In this document: piece by piece, positions 7,823-15,787 of the stretch
Layout of the letters: every line of letters begins with the position of its first letter
How positions within the stretch are numbered: position 1 is the stretch's first letter
Source of the DNA: CBDFLS01 sp965249185
GTDB lineage: Bacteria; Chloroflexota; Dehalococcoidia; Lucifugimonadales; Australimonadaceae
Assembly: GCA_965249185.1 (NCBI GenBank)
Contig: CBDFLS010000001.1
Coordinates: forward strand, 186,001-250,000
Direction of reading: 5' to 3'
Length of the DNA stretch: 64,000 bases
Position numbers and translations under genes: made by a program
The notes under the pieces: generated by a model
Database searches by the model: none
The model's input: the letters and a program-made list of their open reading frames with translations, nothing else
Told to the model about the DNA's origin: nothing

Positions 7823-8710
7823 CTAAGCCCGGACGCTCGCCTTCGCCATCACCCCCTTGGTGGAGACGATGTGCTTCTGGAGGCCGAGCTCTCGCTCGCC
7901 CATGCCCATGGCCAGGCCCAGGAGCTGGGGCAGGTGGAGGATGGGCAGGTTGATCTTCGTGCCCTTCTGTGCCTGGGCCTTGGGCTGGTAGCCGTCCAGG
8001 TTCAGGTGACAGAGCGGGCACGGCGTCACCATGGCGTCGGCCCCGTGCTCCTTGGCGCTGTGGGTGTGGTTGCCCACCATGGCCAGGGAGTTCCGCTCGT
8101 TGATGGTGAGCAGGGGAAAGCCGCAGCACTTGGTGCGTCCCGGGAAGTTCACCGCCTCGCCGCCGCACAGCTCGATAAGCTGCTCCAGGTACTGCTCCCG
8201 ACCCGGGTTCTCGTCGATGCCCAGGGCCCACGACGGACGGAGGATGTAGCAGCCGTAGAAGGGCGCCACCTTCAGCTCCCGCAAGGGGTTCGTGATGAGC
8301 GGACGCAGCGCGTCCAGCCCCACCTCCTCCACCAGCACCCACGCCAGGTGCTTGATCACCACCCTGCCCTGGTACTCCAGGTCCTCCTCGGCCAGCACCT
8401 GGTTGATTTCATCCAGGTAGTTGGGGTCGGCGAGCAGCCGGTAGTTCGCCTGGGCCATCACGCCCTGGCAGGTGGAGCAGATGTTCATGATGGTGGTGTG
8501 GCCCATGCGCTCGGCCATGGCGAAGGTGCGGGCGTTCAGCGTATCGCCAAGCCGCAGGCCCTTCTCCTGGAGGACGCCGGCGCCGGTGCAGGAGGCGCCC
8601 ACGATCTCCTCCAGCTCCAGCCCGATCTTGGCCGCCACGGCCATGGTGGAGGTGTAGAGCTCGGGGCAGCCGCCGCGCGAGACACAGCCGGGATAAAAAG
8701 CGTAACTCAT
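7823..8710 (-). CDS. HdrB-like CCG-domain subunit of succinate dehydrogenase/fumarate reductase (SdhE type)
   Basis: This 295-residue protein has two cysteine-rich CCG domains as in heterodisulfide reductase subunit B. The first has YPGCVS near the start, SCTGAG and CSTCQG. The second has FYGCYILRP, TKCCGFPLL and CPLCHLNLD. In the non-classical type E succinate:quinone reductases such a protein replaces the cytochrome b anchor and passes electrons towards quinone; that role is inferred here from the operon. Its ATG overlaps the sdhB stop codon by four bases (ATGA), so translation is coupled. It is the last gene before the terminator. There are no transmembrane helices, so how the complex reaches the membrane is not shown. 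Confidence 0.85.
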   Translation of the reverse strand: MSYAFYPGCVSRGGCPELYTSTMAVAAKIGLELEEIVGASCTGAGVLQEKGLRLGDTLNARTFAMAERMGHTTIMNICSTCQGVMAQANYRLLADPNYLDEINQVLAEEDLEYQGRVVIKHLAWVLVEEVGLDALRPLITNPLRELKVAPFYGCYILRPSWALGIDENPGREQYLEQLIELCGGEAVNFPGRTKCCGFPLLTINERNSLAMVGNHTHSAKEHGADAMVTPCPLCHLNLDGYQPKAQAQKGTKINLPILHLPQLLGLAMGMGERELGLQKHIVSTKGVMAKASVRA

Positions 8711-9669
8711 TTCGTTTTCTCCGAGCGGCGAAAGATGCCCGCCAGGTTCTTTGCTCCCGGCCGTTTCTTATGCCGGATTGGAGGCAGCTTGCCCCGCAGC
8801 AGCGCGCGCAATCCCACGGGCAGCGCCGCGATCAGTTTGGGCAGATTGAACATGCCCCAGGTCTCGATGGGCAGGCGCAGCTCGTCCAGCCATCCCGTGT
8901 GCTCCACTGACTTCGCGAAGGATGCCACGTGCCGTGAGCCATACGCGCCGTAGCCCTTGGCCATCCCTGCTTCCATGATGCCTTCACGTAGCGCCATGAT
9001 CCGCTCCATGGGCTCGACACCCTTGGGGCACACCTCCACGCACTCGTAGCAGCGGGTGCAGTCCCAGACGCCGCCGTACTCGTTCAGGCTGCGGAACCGC
9101 TCCTCGTCCGCTCCATCGCGGGGGTCTCCGACGAACCGATAGGCCTTGGCCAGCGCGGCGGGGCCCAGGAAGTTCTTGTCCACCTCCAAGGCGGTGCAGT
9201 CGGAGACACAGGCCCCGCACATGATGCAGGCCATGACCCCGGTTAGCTCCAGCATCGCCTTGTTGGGTGCGATGTACTCCTCCTCGGGCTCCGGGCCCTC
9301 GGGCTGCAAGTAGGGCGCCACGGACCGAATCTTCTGCCAGAAGAGCTGCTGGTCCACCACCAGGTCCTTCACCACCGCCTGGTTCCCCATGGGCGCCACG
9401 TCGACCGGCTCCCCCTGGGGCGCCACCGATTGCAGTCGCGTCTTGCACGCCAGCCGCGCTTGGCCGTTGACGCGCATGGCGCAGGAGCCGCAGATGGCCG
9501 CGCGGCACGAGCAGCGGAGGGCGAGACTCGGGTCAACCTCCTCCCTCACCTTGATCAGCGCGTCCAGCACGGTGAAGTGCTCCTCGGCTTCAATCTGGTA
9601 CTCCTGGATATGCGTCTGGGGCTGCTGGCCCTCGGGATCGTAGCGTTGTACGCGTAGCGTGGCTTGCAT
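8707..9669 (-). CDS. sdhB: Succinate dehydrogenase/fumarate reductase iron-sulfur subunit
   Basis: A 320-residue iron-sulfur protein that carries electrons from the flavoprotein. The N-terminal ferredoxin-like domain binds [2Fe-2S] through RCSCRAAICGSC and a later LAC. The C-terminal domain has CIMCGACVSDC for [4Fe-4S] and CTRCYECVEVCPKGVEP for the remaining clusters. The tail is about 80 residues longer than the minimal family length and basic. The ATG at 9669 was chosen because GAGGA lies seven bases upstream; an in-frame ATG at 9693 is possible but has no spaced ribosome site. It follows sdhA by about 40 bases and overlaps the HdrB-like gene. Confidence 0.92.
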   Translation of the reverse strand: MQATLRVQRYDPEGQQPQTHIQEYQIEAEEHFTVLDALIKVREEVDPSLALRCSCRAAICGSCAMRVNGQARLACKTRLQSVAPQGEPVDVAPMGNQAVVKDLVVDQQLFWQKIRSVAPYLQPEGPEPEEEYIAPNKAMLELTGVMACIMCGACVSDCTALEVDKNFLGPAALAKAYRFVGDPRDGADEERFRSLNEYGGVWDCTRCYECVEVCPKGVEPMERIMALREGIMEAGMAKGYGAYGSRHVASFAKSVEHTGWLDELRLPIETWGMFNLPKLIAALPVGLRALLRGKLPPIRHKKRPGAKNLAGIFRRSEKTK

Positions 9670-9710
9670 GAACACGTCCTCTATCGTTTCCATCTCCCAG
9701 ACCTGGCGGG

Positions 9711-11417
9711 CTAGTAGACCCGTTGCTGGGGCTCCCAGCGAGTCATGGTCACCGGCAGATAGTCCACCTGGGGACCACCGTCCGAGTGTGTCACCAGCGT
9801 ATGCTTCAGCCACTCGGCGTCGTTCCGCTCGGGCATATCGCGCCGGAAGTGGGCGCCACGGCTCTCCTTGCGCGCGAGCCCGCTCACGGCCACGGTCTCC
9901 GCGATATCCAGCATGTAGCCGAGCTCCAGGTGAAAGAGCAGGTCGGTATTGTAGACGTGCCCCTTGTGGACCACCGGCAGCTTCTGATATCGCTCCTTAA
10001 GCTTCAGCACGCTGCCGAGCGCCGCCTGCATGCCCTCCTCCGTGCGGAAGACGGCCAGGTGTTCGTTCATCGTCTCGCCCATCTCCAAGCGCAGCTTGGA
10101 GGTCGCATCGCTCCCGCTTGCCGGACGGCCCATCATGCTCTCGAGACGCGCTTGGGCATCGCTGAGATGCGCCGGCGACACGTCGGTGTCCGGCCGCTCG
10201 CCGGCATAGCTGGTGGCCGCCTCGCCGGCACGCCTGCCGAAGACGACCGTCTCCAGCAGCGAGTTGGCGCCCAGCCGGTTGCCGCCGTGGACGCTTATGC
10301 AGGCGCATTCGCCCGCCGCGAAGAGCCCAGGCACCCCCTTCCACCGGTCCCCGCCCACATCCCAGGTACGGCCCTCCTCGTCGGTCTTGATGCCGCCCAT
10401 GATGTAGTGCTGGCCCGGCCGGATGGGCACCGGCGCCTCCACGATGTCCACGCCAGCGAAGTCCACGGCCACTTCGTGGATGTACTTGAGCTTGGTGCTG
10501 ATCAACTCTCTGCCCAGGTGCCGGATGTCCAACAGCACACACCCGTCCACGCCCCTGCCCTGCTCGATCTCCATCTGCTCGGCCCTGGAGACCACGTCCC
10601 GGGAGGCGAGTTCCTTCATCTTCGGAGCGTAACCCTCCATGAACCGCTCTCCCTTGGAGTTCAGCAGATAGGCGCCCTCCCCTCGGGCGGCCTCGGTCAG
10701 GAGCACGCCGTTCCCCTTGAGCGTGGTGGGGTGGTACTGGACCATCTCCATGTCCATCAGCGTGGCGCCCGCCCGGTACGCCTGGGTAATGCCGTCGCCG
10801 GTGCAGATGAGCGCGTTGGTGCTGGGCTCGTAGACGCGGCCGATACCACCCGTGGCCAATATCGTGGCGTTGGCGGTGACGGCATGGAGCTTGCCCGTGA
10901 GCATCTCCAGGGCAATCACGCCGCGACAGACGCCGTCCTCAACGATCAGGTCCGTGACGAACCACTCCTCGTACGAGCGGACGCCAAGCTTCATGATCTG
11001 CTCGTACATCACGTGGAGGATCGCCTGGCCGGTGATGTCGGCGACGAAGAAGGTGCGGGCGTAGCTGGCGCCACCGAAGGCGCGGGTGCCCAGACGCCCC
11101 TCCTCATCCCGGTTGAAGATGACGCCCATGTGCTCCTGCTCGATGATCTCGTTGGGCGCCTCCTGGCACATGATCTCGATGGCGGCCTGGTCGCCGAGGT
11201 AATCGCTGCCCTTGACTGTATCGAAGACGTGGGAGTCCACCGAGTCCTCGGTCCCCCGCAGGGCGGCGTTGATCCCGCCCTGGGCGGCGTTCGAGTGGCT
11301 GCGGACCGGATGCACCTTGCTGAGCATGGCCACGTTGGCCCCAGCCCGGTGCGCGGCGATGGCCGCCCGCATGCCGGCCAAGCCAGCCCCTACCACCAGA
11401 ACGTCGTGGTCGACCAT
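9711..11417 (-). CDS. sdhA: Succinate dehydrogenase/fumarate reductase flavoprotein subunit
   Basis: A 568-residue FAD-dependent catalytic subunit that interconverts succinate and fumarate. The N-terminal FAD-binding motif is VVGAGLAGMRAA. The HSNAAQGG block contains the His that usually carries covalent FAD. Active-site regions LTEAARGEGAYLLNSKGERFM, RPGQHYIMGGI and HGGNRLGANSLLE are present, with Arg and His residues as expected. The C-terminal domain ends in LPVTMTRWEPQQRVY. It is first in an sdhA-sdhB-HdrB-like operon with a good promoter upstream, and GAGGAAGG precedes the ATG. Physiological direction cannot be told from sequence, but the nearby icd and mdh genes suggest an oxidative TCA cycle. 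Confidence 0.94.
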   Translation of the reverse strand: MVDHDVLVVGAGLAGMRAAIAAHRAGANVAMLSKVHPVRSHSNAAQGGINAALRGTEDSVDSHVFDTVKGSDYLGDQAAIEIMCQEAPNEIIEQEHMGVIFNRDEEGRLGTRAFGGASYARTFFVADITGQAILHVMYEQIMKLGVRSYEEWFVTDLIVEDGVCRGVIALEMLTGKLHAVTANATILATGGIGRVYEPSTNALICTGDGITQAYRAGATLMDMEMVQYHPTTLKGNGVLLTEAARGEGAYLLNSKGERFMEGYAPKMKELASRDVVSRAEQMEIEQGRGVDGCVLLDIRHLGRELISTKLKYIHEVAVDFAGVDIVEAPVPIRPGQHYIMGGIKTDEEGRTWDVGGDRWKGVPGLFAAGECACISVHGGNRLGANSLLETVVFGRRAGEAATSYAGERPDTDVSPAHLSDAQARLESMMGRPASGSDATSKLRLEMGETMNEHLAVFRTEEGMQAALGSVLKLKERYQKLPVVHKGHVYNTDLLFHLELGYMLDIAETVAVSGLARKESRGAHFRRDMPERNDAEWLKHTLVTHSDGGPQVDYLPVTMTRWEPQQRVY

Positions 11418-11461
11418 GGACTCAGCACCTTCCTCTTAGGGGAATAACCGCACGGCCAGTA

Positions 11462-11490
11462 ACTATAGCAGAGGGGCGATGGGCGGACAA
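11462..11490 (-). promoter_or_regulatory. Promoter of the sdhA operon
   Basis: On the minus strand TTGTCC (11485-11490) and TATAGT (11462-11467) are separated by 17 bases. Transcription would start about 35 bases upstream of the sdhA ATG. Confidence 0.65.
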
Positions 11491-11533
11491 CGGCGGGCGA
11501 CCATGCGGCGGCCACCTGCGCGGGGGCAGACAT

Positions 11534-11568
11534 GCAGATGGGCCACCCGTGTAAGGTGGCCCATCTGC
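11534..11568. other. Perfect 14-bp inverted repeat in the sdhA-rbp intergenic region
   Basis: GCAGATGGGCCACC (11534-11547) and its exact complement (11555-11568) enclose a 7-base loop. It lies 63 bases past the stop of the minus-strand RRM gene and upstream of the sdhA promoter. No T-tract follows on either strand. It may be a factor-assisted terminator of the RRM gene or a protein-binding palindrome. Confidence 0.55.
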
Positions 11569-11631
11569 TCATCGCACGGCCCGAGCCGTTCCCCTAACTA
11601 GCGGACTGTGCGCCGTTCGTCTAGGAGTGGC

Positions 11632-11910
11632 CTACCAACGGCCGCTGGGACGACGATTGTCCTGGGAACCTCGGGGCTTCGCCTCGTTTACCGTGAGGGC
11701 ACGGCCACCGAGCTCCTTCCCGTTCAGTCCATTAATGGCGTCCCGAGCATTAGTCTCGTCCGCCATCTCAACGAATCCAAATCCGCGGGACCGCCCTGTG
11801 TCGCGGTCCATGACGACCTGCGTCGAGGAGACCGACCCGAAGGGGCTGAATACCTCGCTAAGGTCATCGTTGGTTGTGTTGTACGACAAGTTTCCGACAT
11901 AAATGTTCAT
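11632..11910 (-). CDS. Small RRM-domain RNA-binding protein, copy 1
   Basis: A 92-residue single RNA-recognition-motif protein. RNP2 is IYVGNLSY at residues 3-10 and RNP1 is RGFGFVEM near residue 44, with the aromatic residues that stack on RNA bases. The Arg/Gly-rich tail is short. Similar bacterial Rbp proteins bind mRNA and often respond to cold; that function is inferred. The ATG at 11910 was chosen because AAGGAG lies just upstream; longer in-frame extensions have no such site. A divergent paralogue begins 440 bases away on the other strand. Confidence 0.9.
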   Translation of the reverse strand: MNIYVGNLSYNTTNDDLSEVFSPFGSVSSTQVVMDRDTGRSRGFGFVEMADETNARDAINGLNGKELGGRALTVNEAKPRGSQDNRRPSGRW

Positions 11911-12221
11911 TCGGCGCTCCTTATGCACCATGAATTCTCCATGACGTCGCGGTGAGCGCCGAATGCAACTGTGAAACCCAAAAGAGTGCAGAGAGGGGGG
12001 AACGTCGTCGCCATGAGCTCGGTCACTAGTGGAGTAAGGCAATTATACCACACGCTTAATTGCAACGGCAATCCCCGTTCCGCTCAACGTTCATCGGCAC
12101 ACGAACCAGTATGCCTTACAAGCTCTCAGCGATAGGTGGCGTTGTCGTGGGTGCCGCGAGGTGTTACTCTTAAAGCAGTCCCTCATACAGACCCCATCTG
12201 CGTACGAACCCAACCGGATGG
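11911..12221. other. Leader/intergenic region between divergent RRM genes
   Basis: No protein gene is seen. The stretch is A/T-richer than the neighbouring genes near 12035-12065 and would hold the divergent promoters and a long 5' leader for each RRM gene. I found no convincing -10/-35 pair; TTGTCG at 12142-12147 with TACTCT 17 bases later is the best weak candidate on the plus strand. Confidence 0.4.
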
Positions 12222-12255
12222 GACCGCTGGCCGAGAGTGGCGGCGGTCTTTTTTT
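12222..12255 (+). terminator. Terminator-like hairpin in the leader of the second RRM gene
   Basis: GACCGC (12222-12227) pairs with GCGGTC (12243-12248), with a possible inner GCC/GGC pairing, and is followed at once by seven T residues (12249-12255). It points in the plus direction, but no plus-strand protein gene lies upstream. It would end either a small RNA or an attenuated leader of the RRM gene that starts 95 bases downstream. Confidence 0.55.
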
Positions 12256-12349
12256 GACTGCCTTAGTCTCCATCAATCGAGAGCCCTAGTGTCCATCAAT
12301 CAAGAGACGGTCTGCCGGAGGCACCAGCCCAAGGAGATGCGGAGGGTCC

Positions 12350-12640
12350 ATGAATATTTTTGTGGGGAACCTTTCTCACCGAGTATGTGAAACGGACCTG
12401 GGCGCGCTGTTCGAGGCGCACGGCAACGTTAGCTTTATCACCATCACCACGGACAGCTATGACGACGTCCGAGTGCGCGACTTTGAGGACCATGACTCCG
12501 TGAGACGATCACGGGGTTACGGGTACGTAGAAATGCCTAGCCGCGATGAGGCCCAGGCAGCCGTCGATACGCTCCACGGCACAGTCCTCTTGGGCCGCGC
12601 CCTAACAGTTATCGAGGCTCTCCCAAGGGCCACGAAGTAA
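12350..12640 (+). CDS. Small RRM-domain RNA-binding protein, copy 2
   Basis: A 96-residue single RRM protein. RNP2 is IFVGNLSH at the start and RNP1 is RGYGYVEM near residue 58. The loop between beta strands 2 and 3 carries an acidic insertion (DSYDDVRVRDFEDHD) not seen in copy 1. The last residues are LPRATK, without the Gly-rich tail. GGAGGG lies just upstream of the ATG. The two RRM genes are divergent rather than tandem and clearly diverged. A terminator-like hairpin in the leader suggests control by premature termination. Confidence 0.87.
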   Translation: MNIFVGNLSHRVCETDLGALFEAHGNVSFITITTDSYDDVRVRDFEDHDSVRRSRGYGYVEMPSRDEAQAAVDTLHGTVLLGRALTVIEALPRATK

Positions 12641-13117
12641 GGGAACGTTAGCGCCCGCTCCGCGGGGTACATTCGCGGTGGCATTGTCGCCCTCGACGAC
12701 ATCGTAGAAGACTGGACGAGCCAAACGCTGTAGGCGGATTGCCCTGGCCGCCGGTGACGAGCTGGCGGCGACCTGCGGTCCCAACTCCCGCGCTACTCGC
12801 CGCTGTCCACCACGCTTCCCGGGGATGGAGACCCCTCGGGAGCCACCAAAGACCCCTGGGGAATCGGTGGCGCCGCTACGGCGCCCCTATCGCAATGGAC
12901 CCGCAGATGCGACGGCATCCACTGGTGTGCTCTCCGCGATAGGTCTTTTACGTAACAACGTGACGCCTAGCGTGGCCACCACGACGCTGGTGTCGGTGGA
13001 CATTTGAAATAGCGGCAAATGTCAGCGGGGGCGCAGACACCGATAGATGGTACACCTACGCAACAATAGTGAGAACTCTGTCCATCTTTGAACTGCGCTT
13101 AAGACGGTGTGTTTAAG
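12641..13117. other. Gene-free stretch before IS1595 copy 1
   Basis: About 480 bases with no ORF that looks coding in any frame. Short open frames (for example 12739-12942) have Pro/Arg-rich translations typical of non-coding high-GC DNA. No RNA gene or strong promoter was seen. Confidence 0.4.
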
Positions 13118-13125
13118 AAAAAGAT

Positions 13126-13969
13126 GGGTAAAGTCCCGTTTTAGCCACCGGATTAGCTTTGAAGCAGCTTGAACAATGTCTTAACCTGTTCTGGTCCCAA
13201 CAGACGCCGATGATTGTAGCGCCAGACATACTCAGCAAGATAGAGGGGCAGCCGTTCTCGGCGGACTCCCCCTTTGGCTGCCAGACGCCGCTTGAGATAA
13301 CCCCAGAAGCCCTCCAAGCCGTTGACGTGGCTCCCTTGCCGATCGCTGAACGCCTGGCTGTGGTCCACAAGCCGATGGACGTAGCCCCCCGCTGCGACGC
13401 CCGTGTAGCTGTAAAGGTGTCCGAGCAGACGATGGAGCCACGTTGCACGCGTTGGTGCAGGAGCGGCAGCAGCGTCTTGGCTTCCACGTTAGGTACCACT
13501 TGCGCCCACACCAGGCCACCTCGACACAGGATCCCAAAGACAGCTTGCTTAGTGGTTCCACGGCCCCGCTTCGTGCCCTGAACACGCTTTGCCAGGCGCC
13601 TGTTGCGCCAGGAACCTCCCAGGTAGGTCTCGTCGACCTCCACCACGCCGGAGAAGACATGGGGAACGTCCCGGACCATGGCCTGGCGCACCACGATCAG
13701 GGCTCGCAGGACTCGCTTTCGCTCCAGGCGGGCCTCCTGGGCAATCACCTCGGCACTCTGCCCCAAGACGAACCAGCGCAACAGTCGCCGCCACTCCCCT
13801 GGCGACAACCGAAGCGGCAGCGCCCTGGGCACCCACTCGTAGTGGCAGGCTGCACAACGACTCTTACCTCGCCGAATGCCCCAGCTCTTGGCGTGTTGAC
13901 ATCGAGGGCACCCAATCTTCCGTCCCATGCCACCATTCTCTCACAGGTGGCTGTTTTGGGACTATACCC
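13126..13969 (-). mobile_element. IS1595-family insertion sequence, copy 1 (decayed)
   Basis: An 844-bp copy of the element also present at 19867-20711 and 52601-53445 (both 845 bp), here in the opposite orientation and one base shorter. Terminal inverted repeats are GGGTAAAGTCCC...AGCCACC at one end and GGGTATAGTCCC...AGCCACC at the other (18 of 24 positions match). The flanks share a 7-base AAAAGAT (13119-13125 and 13970-13976), a slightly eroded version of the 8-bp duplication seen at the other copies. Confidence 0.93.
13153..13928 (-). pseudogene. IS1595-family transposase, frameshifted
   Basis: Compared with the two intact 258-residue copies in this window, one C is missing after the codons for SDTFT: the intact copies read TTTACCAGC and this one TTTACAGC. 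The frame then runs into unrelated residues and a longer tail. The second half of the original frame is still open as a fragment covering 13153-13368. The N-terminal zinc ribbon (CPRC...CAAC) and the first catalytic region (VEVDETYLGGS) are intact. The gene should not give active transposase, although the ends could be moved by enzyme from the other copies. Confidence 0.93.
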
Positions 13970-13977
13970 AAAAGATT

Positions 13978-14794
13978 GCCCTAGCGAACCCGTAGAACAA
14001 AGCACGAATTGCTCACATCTGCTGTATCTGAAGATCGAATTCCCAACGCGGTCCACAACATTAACGCCTGCACCTCCGAAGAACTGAAAGATCTTCGGAA
14101 TCGTCCCCATAAACGACTCCATCGAGCTCGTCGAGAACCATAGCGGTGTCGGGAGAGCGGATGAGACCGAGCCACTGTATGATGACTGCCAGCCATTACA
14201 AAATGCAATCTTACGATGAAGTTGTGGAACAGGACTTCGGATCAGCCGGTGGATCGTCTACGTTAGCTCTGATGGCGAGGTTGTGTGTAACCTCGTTCAC
14301 AACCTCGAGGATGGTGGAGAACGCAAGATCAAAGAGCAGGCTCCAACGGTTCTTCCCGACCCCCATGTACTGCCTTCAGTCGGATAATTCCCTACGATCT
14401 TGCCACATGAAGTCGAAGAGGCTGCCTGGTACGTACCATCGGTGGTCTCTTCGCATCCGTTACAGGGGTTATCCAAACATCCCTTGACTCCACTCATGCG
14501 GCGTTCCTTTGTCCACACCAAGCAGAACTCGTCATCAATAGGTACGATAGCCCCATCGATAAAACGGCCGACCCAACATTCGGCTTATCATCGTTGCTAG
14601 ACTAGTGTAGTTTCGATTACGATGGAAAGAGTTTGTACTGACTATTGCTCGAGAGATGTATCGGCGAAGGGAGGGCCTGCATCGGTTCCGTCGTGACCAA
14701 GATGGTGGTGAAAGACATGGAGGTCGTCGTTTCTACCAACCCGGCTAGCATGCGGAGTGAAGGCGGATGATTGAGTTCTTGCTATTATCGCGAA
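13978..14794. other. Gene-free relic region with lower GC
   Basis: Over 800 bases without a convincing gene. The base composition is visibly lower in GC than the rest of the window, and stops occur in all frames. A short plus-strand stretch around 14240-14380 reads in one frame like protein (contains SSDGEVVCNLVHN) but has no start and ends quickly. The region is probably a decayed insert, consistent with the IS copy beside it and the tRNA gene at its other end. Confidence 0.4.
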
Positions 14795-14869
14795 TGGTAC
14801 CCCTGGGGAGACTCGAACTCCCGCAACCGGCTCCGGAGGCCGGTGCTCTATCCACTGAGCTACAGGGGC
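14795..14869 (-). tRNA. tRNA-Arg (anticodon CCG)
   Basis: The minus strand reads GCCCCTG at the 5' acceptor strand and CAGGGGT, discriminator A and an encoded CCA at the 3' end. The D-arm contains GTAGCTCAGTGGATAGAGC. The anticodon stem CCGGC/GCCGG encloses CTCCGGA, giving anticodon CCG for Arg codon CGG. The T-arm has the GTTCGAGTC core. All arms pair. Confidence 0.95.
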
Positions 14870-14983
14870 TTGAAGCCAGTATACCAACCGGCCTATGGGC
14901 TCACAAGAAGCCGAGGCACCCCGGCCTCTCATATATCGCGCGGAGGGATGATGAAGAAGCCCAGGAATGGAACTGCAAAGGGG

Positions 14984-15012
14984 TTGACATCCCCTAGTGG
15001 GCTGCATATGAT
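14984..15012 (+). promoter_or_regulatory. Strong promoter for the collagen-like lipoprotein gene
   Basis: A perfect TTGACA (14984-14989), 17-base spacer and TATGAT (15007-15012). This is one of the two best -35/-10 pairs in the window. It gives a leader of about 85 bases before the ATG at 15103. Confidence 0.8.
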
Positions 15013-15102
15013 TGGGCAGGTTCGCGGCTTGGCCAGCGTCTATTAGGCTGTCCAAGGTATTTTCGTGGGGAAGAACACGCTAAGCGCTTGAAAGGGGGGT
15101 CG

Positions 15103-15702
15103 ATGAAACGCTTCCTCAGTGCCCGAGGAATGATTTTAGTTCTCCTGGCCGCGGGTATTGCTTTGGTAGCCGCGGCATGTTCAGGCAGCGATGGTGGCCA
15201 AGGGGCTCCAGGCTCCCAGGGTTCCCCAGGCATCCAGGGTTCCCAAGGCATCCAGGGTCTCACCGGTCCCCAAGGCATTCAGGGATCTCAGGGTATCTCA
15301 GGCGCAGACGGCGCCCGGGGCCCTCAGGGTCCAACAGGTTCGCAGGGTGACACGGGTCCCAAGGGCGATCGCGGAGCCCGTGGACTCCAGGGCGTTGTTG
15401 GTCGATTCGGCCCGACGGTCCCGCTGTCCATCGTGCTGAGCGCTTCGACCCAGGCGGCTGGCACGCTCAACGTCACCGTCTACGGCTCAGGCTTCACCGC
15501 GAGCTCGACCGTGACACTGCAGCTCGCATGGCCTGACGGCTCGACGAGCAGCTTGGGATCCGCCACGGCCAACGCCGGCGGCGCGTTCTGGACAGACCTG
15601 ACAACGACCACTTCCCTGACGGAGGGTGGGTACGCCGTCTGGGCCACGGACACATCCGGGGCCAGCGCCACCGCTCCTCTGGTCGCGACCGCGCCCAAGT
15701 AG
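15103..15702 (+). CDS. Collagen-like repeat lipoprotein
   Basis: A 199-residue secreted protein. The N-terminus has basic residues, a hydrophobic core and a lipobox ending VAAAC (Cys at 26), so it should be lipid-anchored on the outer face of the membrane. Residues of about 34-96 form 21 uninterrupted Gly-X-Y triplets (GAP, GSQ, GSP, GIQ, GLT, GPQ, GDR and so on), the pattern of a bacterial collagen-like triple helix. The C-terminal 100 residues are Ser/Thr-rich and look like a beta-sandwich (VYGSGFTASSTVTLQL, an IPT/TIG-like pattern). The ATG was chosen because AAAGGGGGG precedes it; an upstream TTG at 15088 is less likely. It is a single-gene unit with a strong promoter and terminator. Confidence 0.88.
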   Translation: MKRFLSARGMILVLLAAGIALVAAACSGSDGGQGAPGSQGSPGIQGSQGIQGLTGPQGIQGSQGISGADGARGPQGPTGSQGDTGPKGDRGARGLQGVVGRFGPTVPLSIVLSASTQAAGTLNVTVYGSGFTASSTVTLQLAWPDGSTSSLGSATANAGGAFWTDLTTTTSLTEGGYAVWATDTSGASATAPLVATAPK

Positions 15703-15725
15703 TAGCAACTCGCTGCAATCGAGGT

Positions 15726-15765
15726 AAAAGAAGGCCCCTCTGGTGTTCCAGAGGGGCCTTCTTTT
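15726..15765. terminator. Strong bidirectional terminator
   Basis: A perfect 18-bp inverted repeat with a 4-base TGTT loop (15726-15743 with 15748-15765), starting AAAAGAAGG and ending CCTTCTTTT. It ends the collagen-like gene on the plus strand and the CorC-like gene on the minus strand. Confidence 0.93.
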
Positions 15766-15787
15766 GACTTCGCGGAGAAAGAACCAG

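Noticed and set aside
9723..11447. 574-residue plus-strand frame over sdhA
   Set aside because: Antisense shadow of a gene with clear flavoprotein motifs.
11534..11568. Standard intrinsic terminator for the RRM gene
   Set aside because: The stem is perfect, but no T-tract follows on either strand, so it is listed only as an inverted repeat.
13153..13368. Separate small gene in IS1595 copy 1
   Set aside because: It is the back half of the frameshifted transposase.
14146..14487. 113-residue frame in the relic region
   Set aside because: Composition is non-coding, with no ribosome site or recognisable motif.
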